Of a stretch of DNA of 64,000 nucleotides, positions 58,904-64,000 are shown piece by piece (positions within the stretch are counted from its first letter, which is position 1; the number at the start of each line of letters is the position of its first letter). Below the pieces are notes generated by a model. It did not search any database, had not been told where the DNA came from, and saw only the letters and a list, made by a program, of their open reading frames with translations. Source of the stretch: Salvator merianae (taxonomy: Eukaryota; Chordata; Lepidosauria; Squamata; Teiidae); NCBI GenBank assembly GCA_003586115.2, contig QVOM02000025.1, positions 44,808,522 to 44,872,521 of the forward strand, written 5' to 3'. Made by a program: the position numbers and the translations under genes.

Positions 58904-61616
58904 TTTATTACAGTCCAAAGCACAGCACAATTTTTAGTTGAACAAAGGCCACGATAGAGAGATTTTTTTTCACAGTAATAACTGTCTAGCTCACTAAAAT
59001 TTTAATATTACATAATTCTATCCAGGCATATCTCTACGGCATCTTTTGACCTCGCTAATTGCATGTTCATACTGAACCATAAGCCTGTAAGTGTTCATAC
59101 AATCCCTAGTTTTCTCCTGCTAATCACCAGCTGCCACTGGACTTTCAGAGATTAGTGATATACAAGCCTCTATCCCCCTAAAGCAAATACTGATAAAGCA
59201 ATGTATTTCTTTCTCCTAAAGAGTGATCCAAGGCTCTGAAAAAACAAATCTCTAACCACTTCATTATGGTACAGGTGCTTTGCTTGGTATATACTACATA
59301 AGAGGCCAGCCTATCTCTTCCTGAATTCAACAGATTGCAGAAACAGAGGGTGATAGAATAAGACTGTGTTGATTTTCCCTGATCTTTTACTCATTCAATA
59401 TTCAGAAAGAGAAAAATGAATCTATTTACAGCAGTCTGACCCGGTTGAAAGATTTATTAGCAAGTACAAAAATGCCTTATGAAAGAAGCCACATTTTTCT
59501 TATTTGCATTCCATCCAAACAGCTGGAATTAGGGACACTTATAGTGGAGGACTTAGTTCCACCATCATCCCAGCTCAGAGTTCTTTTCAAATGTATTACT
59601 CCTGAAGATTAAATTAGGCTAGGCCCATGTGTCCTAAAGAGTTTAATGATGTAGGAAGGACTGCAGCATTTGAAGCTAGATTTTAAAGACAAATGTTGCT
59701 CCTCATTGAAAACAGCAATAAGTTTTTCAGATAGCTTGTCCAACTCTATTAACATTCCCCTGCAATACACAAGATGTAAGCCAAACTTTAAAACATGCTC
59801 TATAAATGCATTCCAAGTTTTTGTGTGAGAGATGTAAAATTGTTTGGCAATATGTAAATAGTTTCTTGATGCAAAGTTGGAAAATCGTCAGAATTGATAC
59901 TCTGGGCTATTTTGCCTCAATTCCACATATCACTATTTTCGAGGATGTTTTATTGCAGTATCTAAACTCATCTGCGGTTAGAGAAGTTTCGAATTATTTT
60001 TATCTTTTAAGATACGATCATAAGAATACTTAAGCTACAGTTTAGAACAGAGATTGTTAACTACAGTCCCTGTGAGACGCAGCCAGTTGGAGCAATAGCA
60101 AGGGTGAAAGATGTAACTCAGTAGCCTTCATTAGGCTACTGTTGAGGATACCCTAATATAGAGCCTCAAACTGTTCTTAGTATTAAGCTTCAGAGATAAA
60201 GTAGGCTGCATTTTTTATAATACTGTACTGTAACTGGAAGCTAGAAACACTAATGGCTTTTGCTATATTACAAAGAATACTGAAGACAGTAATACTGTTT
60301 TGTAGTGACCTTTCCAACATTCAATTATATAATTTGTAACACATTTACTAACCAGTCCAGGAGGAAGAAAGTAATCTGTTAACAGAAACCCACTCTCCCT
60401 TTTTAAAGTCAGTGATAAAGAAGCAGCTGCAAGAAGATTCTAAGCAATAATCTAACCAGACTAAGCCAGAAGATAATTCATTCTACAGAGTTCTGTTCAC
60501 TGATAGCATAACCATATTAACTGTGAATATTGAAATATCTGGTCCTAGAAACATTTTATCACATGGTCTCTGATATTTTTTCTGTTAATGAAATGTATGT
60601 ATTTGCAGACATGACTCCCCCTATACATTGGCATATCCCAAAAATCTTGCTAAGCCTAATCCCTAACAGAGCCTTTTTTTAAAAAAATCCCATGCTTTAC
60701 TTTGAATTTAAAAACTGCATATTTTGTTTTCAGAAAAAGTTTAGGGTAGTCAATAGAAATGATGTGGTAAAAGTACAAAGCACACCCATCTTTGGAGACA
60801 ATTCAAGACACTAGTGAAAGTTGACAATGTTACTTCTGTAAATTCTGTACTAATAATGATTATTACTGATAAAAGTAATTCTACTGTGCAACTATCTTAT
60901 AAGCTTGGGAGGACAATTAAGATTGCAATAATGTGAAGATCCAGCTACAATTCCCAACTATGTAATATTCTGCAACAGCAGGTTTTTTTAAAATTTTCAA
61001 GTTCAGTACAGTTTATCTGAAGAGATTTGCTTTCATAATTGCAGCATTTGTCACCCTTGCAAATTTGCAAATAATCATGTTAAATTATAAAAGCTTAAGC
61101 CTTTTTGTTAGTTCTTACAGCAAGATGTTTCTTTGCATTTATCTGGAAGAATACAGAGCATTACTGAGAAAGGGGATATAACTGACATGAGGTACAGTGA
61201 GAATTGAACTGAGATCCAAAAGTCATGCACATAACCCATTCCAAAAAAGGATTTTCACATCACTCTGCACTGCACTGTATTTTGCTAATGAACAGGACTA
61301 GTGTGAAAATGGGCATATTTAAAGTACTTGGCAGCATATGACACATCACAAAAAGCTGAGTTGACTTTCAAAAGCACCTGTCTTTAAACTGTGCCATATT
61401 TCCTCTATACTACCTTTGCACATTATTGAAAGCTAACACTACAGACTTGCACCATCCAGTTGATCATTAAAAATGTTAAATGATCTAGAACTGTTATTAA
61501 ATTTTCAGATAGTCAATAATATTACAAATGAAGGCATTAAGTCATGTAGCTACACACAATTTAAAAAATTAAACAAAGCAGCAGTAATGCAGCGTCTTAG
61601 TTTGGTTATCAACATC
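58904..61616 (-). other. SCOC: Presumed SCOC 3'UTR
   Basis: On the minus strand about 2.7 kb follow the SCOC stop, AT-rich and without recognised transposons. AATAAA on the minus strand (TTTATT at 58904-58909) is a candidate poly(A) signal; nearer signals may also be used. A small hairpin CAGTAGCCT/AGGCTACTG lies near 60118-60141. The extent is inferred, not shown. Confidence 0.45.
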
Positions 61617-61759
61617 TTACTTTCGCTTGCTTTTTGTGTCAGTAGTCTGAAAAACACTAGAGGCAGACATGAGATTTTCTATATATTGTCCAAGAACTTG
61701 ATTTTCTGATTTCAGTTTCAGGTTTTCTTCTTTAACAGCATCTACTCTTGCAGACAAAT
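61617..61759 (-). CDS. SCOC: SCOC last exon
   Basis: Minus strand: acceptor CTTTGTAG, then (D)[16 protein letters not shown]... to KSKRK and TAA at 61617-61619. Heptad-type coiled coil. Confidence 0.95.
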
Positions 61760-63108
61760 CTACAAAGATAAAGTGAGGCCTTGAGCAATTGAATTTAAGA
61801 CACATGTTACTGTATTTGAAAGAAAAGATTTTTACAAGTGTGCATACATAACCTTGAGTTGAAAAAGGCATGGCTGGGAATTCCCCCTGGACAAACTATT
61901 CTACATTCACTGTGTTAGAAATGAATAACCATCACCGTCTGCCTTACTGCAGAAATCATTTGGTAGCAGAACAATTTTGTCTAAGAGAAAGCAATTTGTT
62001 GCAGGGCTTAACTGGTTTATACAGTTTCTAATAATTATGTCATGTACCTTAAATTAAGGCCCCAAACAGACCAGGAGACATTGTGTAATTTGAAAACTAG
62101 CGAGCTGTCTGTCATGCTTCCATGCTTGCTGCAACATATGGCAGCTATATCATTAGCAGTAGTTTTCAGCTTATCCAAACAAGATGTCAAGTAAGCATGA
62201 ATAACTATCTACTTATATTTATTCCCAAAACATAACAATATATCTAACACACACATTTGTGTTAGACAGCTAAAGATGCTTTGTCCTCTTAGGGCTCTTC
62301 ATCCCACAATAAAGGCTAATTGCAATAGCATTGGTCTACAGATCTAGTCCAAAAGTATCCTTAGAACTTCCTCTGAAATAGATGCACACAAGGAACAGCT
62401 GCACAATAACAGTAATGAGATGGCACTCTAAAACCCAGAACCTCCAGTTTACTAGTTACATATAAATGGTGAACTGAACCCAGAAGCCTATGGGATACTG
62501 AACAGGCTCACAGTCATTTCTTTCAAAGCAAACTACCCACTATCACAAAGAGATTATTACTCTCACAAATCCAGTTGATACTTCTTTGCTGTATGTGACA
62601 AGTTATACAGACAAAGAACTGAGCGTGTGAGTACTGCACTGACACCTCTAAGCATTCCGTTCATATCTTCATGAGTCTGTTGAAAATAATTCTATAGTTT
62701 CACATCAAATAGCAAAAATATTCCAAAAAAATCTTGCATTATTTCTGGATTATGTTAACTACAAACCTGAAAATATCTATGTTACTGGAGTGTAACTACA
62801 GCCTTAGAAACATTTACTCTTAAACTAATTCTACATGAAGGTAAGTAATTCTGAATAAAACTGACCTTCAAGCGTATGTTGCAGTTCCAAAACCTGATTA
62901 ATAAGTCGTGTTTTTTCTTCCAGTTCCACTTGATTTTCAGCCTCAACAGCTGCTGATAAACAGATAATATTTAGAACAGACAAATACTACAAAATGCACA
63001 AAATCACAACAGACATGTAGTAAAAATGCCTTCTACCATCCATATCTGCACTCATCATTGTTGAATCACTCCTATCCAGTCTTGAATCTTCTGCTTCAGA
63101 CAAATTAT
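61617..63108 (-). CDS. SCOC: Short coiled-coil protein, 3' coding exons
   Basis: Three minus-strand exons (63037-63108, 62866-62949, 61617-61759) join in frame (all phase 1) and give [12 protein letters not shown]..., [27 protein letters not shown], a [20 protein letters not shown] segment and the end [20 protein letters not shown]. From MMSADMD on this is almost identical to vertebrate SCOC. The protein is a dimeric or trimeric coiled coil of about 80 residues (short form) on Golgi membranes; known partners are ARL1/ARL2/ARL3 GTPases, FEZ1 and UVRAG, with a role in autophagy. The sequence before MMSADMD implies a longer N-terminal isoform whose start lies beyond the window. Convergent with CLGN, as in human. 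Confidence 0.93.
62866..62949 (-). CDS. SCOC: SCOC penultimate exon
   Basis: Encodes [20 protein letters not shown] and LELQHTLE. The acceptor is a tandem CAGCAG (NAGNAG); use of the second AG gives the DMD-AVEAEN join of other vertebrates, while the first would add one alanine. Donor GTCAGT. Confidence 0.93.
63037..63108 (-). CDS. SCOC: SCOC upstream exon with short-form start
   Basis: Minus strand: acceptor TTCAAGCAG; encodes [20 protein letters not shown] and ADMD, donor GTAGAA. MM in this exon corresponds to the start of the short human isoform; upstream in-frame codons show that a longer form exists. Confidence 0.85.
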
Positions 63109-63248
63109 CTGCTTGAAAAGAAAAAAGAATCAGCACTTATCAAGAATGAATTAATCTAGCTTAATATTTTGAACAATGATATTTGTCATCTAAACTTCAG
63201 CATGAAGAGCTAGTAACACTTGAAATGTATCTGAAAAATGGATGAATA

Positions 63249-63430
63249 CCATAAAATCTCATATATAATGCACACAGTTTTCTCTCATTTTAGTTTGCTA
63301 AAAATTGGTGTGCGCCATTATACACGAGACATAATTTTAACTATACAAATTCCTTTTTTTACCTGAAAATTTTGGGCCAAATCAGCATGCACATTATATG
63401 CAAGTGCACATTATGTGTGAGATTTTATGG
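63249..63430. mobile_element. Short mariner-type MITE
   Basis: 182 bp; left CCATAAAATCTCATATATAA and right complement CCATAAAATCTCACACATAA are inverted repeats of about 30 bp, flanked by TA on both sides (63247-63248; 63431-63432). No ORF. In a SCOC intron. Confidence 0.8.
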
Positions 63431-63432
63431 TA

Positions 63433-64000
63433 ATTGTCAGCTATTTTAATAAGCAAGACTAACTTTCATAAGCCTACAGAACAAATGAGAGGCAATCCAG
63501 TTCACCTCTATCATTTCAAAAGCAGCTAGGCCCTCCATAGTTTTAAGAGGATATCAATAACAGTATGCCCATCTGTACATATGTAAGGGATACAAATAAG
63601 TATGATATATGTTTAAACTCCATAATGATAAACTTTTATTAATTTATAGTGCAATCTTGTATCTACAATGCTCACTGCCACTTGCTTCCAAAAAAGTAAG
63701 GTTAGGATTCCCACTGTCAGTCACCTACCCAAGTACCTATCAAGAAATACTAAAATTTGATGACCAACTTTGAGAGATAGTTTTAAGTTTTTTGCATGTT
63801 AATATGATTGGGTGTCCTGGAATTTCAACTTCAGAGGTGATTTTGGCAGCAGATGTCACTGTGCAAAAAATATCTGAGGCCAGAAAACTGCTTCTACTTC
63901 ATACGTAGAAAAAAAAAATACAGAGAAATTGTTTCTTGAATATAAAAGTGCCAAAAAGACCCTACTAATACTAATAAGAAATAAAGACCCTATTAATAAG
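63433..64000. other. SCOC intron, window end
   Basis: AT-rich DNA with no exon or repeat that could be supported; the next upstream SCOC exon lies outside. Confidence 0.4.

Noticed and set aside
1..64000. CRISPR arrays, bacterial operons, tRNA or rRNA genes
   Set aside because: None seen; spliced vertebrate genes and transposons account for the recognisable content. Tandem repeats are microsatellites or local duplications.

Overview
The window is a piece of an AT-rich vertebrate nuclear genome. Three conserved genes can be read from spliced exons: the last exons of an MGAT4-family gene (+, by synteny MGAT4D), the complete coding part of CLGN (calmegin, +) and the 3' coding exons of SCOC (-). 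Their order and orientation match the MGAT4D-CLGN-SCOC block I recall from human chromosome 4q31, with CLGN and SCOC tail to tail. The genes are buried in CR1, L2, L1, Penelope-like and DIRS-like retrotransposon remnants and in hAT, Tc1, Tigger-like and Harbinger-like DNA transposons. That mixture points to a non-avian reptile, most likely a squamate; this is inference, and no species can be named.

Layout. 1-4.4 kb: three terminal exons of MGAT4D with a hAT-like element in the last intron. 4.4-19.3 kb: intergenic DNA made largely of transposon remnants, namely an L2 tail, a 1.5-kb Tc1-like element, a DIRS-like gag remnant (-), two rearranged CR1 copies, an L1 tail and a Tigger-like element. 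19.45-20.5 kb: a CpG-rich island, the likely CLGN promoter and non-coding first exon. 20.5-27.2 kb: CLGN intron 1, with a hAT-like element that has been split by a second TIR element. 27.2-53.9 kb: fourteen CLGN coding exons, all with GT/AG junctions and matching phase, giving 609 residues and no frame break. Its introns carry an L2 with an open reverse-transcriptase frame, hAT and Harbinger-like elements, a DIRS-like element, CR1 and L2 tails, and a Penelope-like element with inverted terminal repeats. 54-58.8 kb: CLGN 3' end and a degenerate DIRS-like element. 58.8-64 kb: long presumed 3'UTR of SCOC and three of its coding exons on the minus strand.

Biology. Calmegin is a membrane-bound lectin chaperone of the ER, known in mammals for folding sperm surface ADAM proteins. 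MGAT4D is known in mammals as a testis-expressed MGAT4-like protein that inhibits MGAT1. The two adjacent co-directional genes therefore both touch glycoprotein maturation in germ cells. SCOC is a small Golgi coiled-coil protein with an unrelated role in ARL-GTPase binding and autophagy.

I found no unknown gene system. The points most worth checking are structural: a Penelope-like element flanked by inverted repeats, two CR1 copies with 5' inversions or foldbacks, a hAT-like family with target-site duplications including one nested insertion, three DIRS-like remnants, and a perfect 16-bp hairpin in the last CLGN intron.
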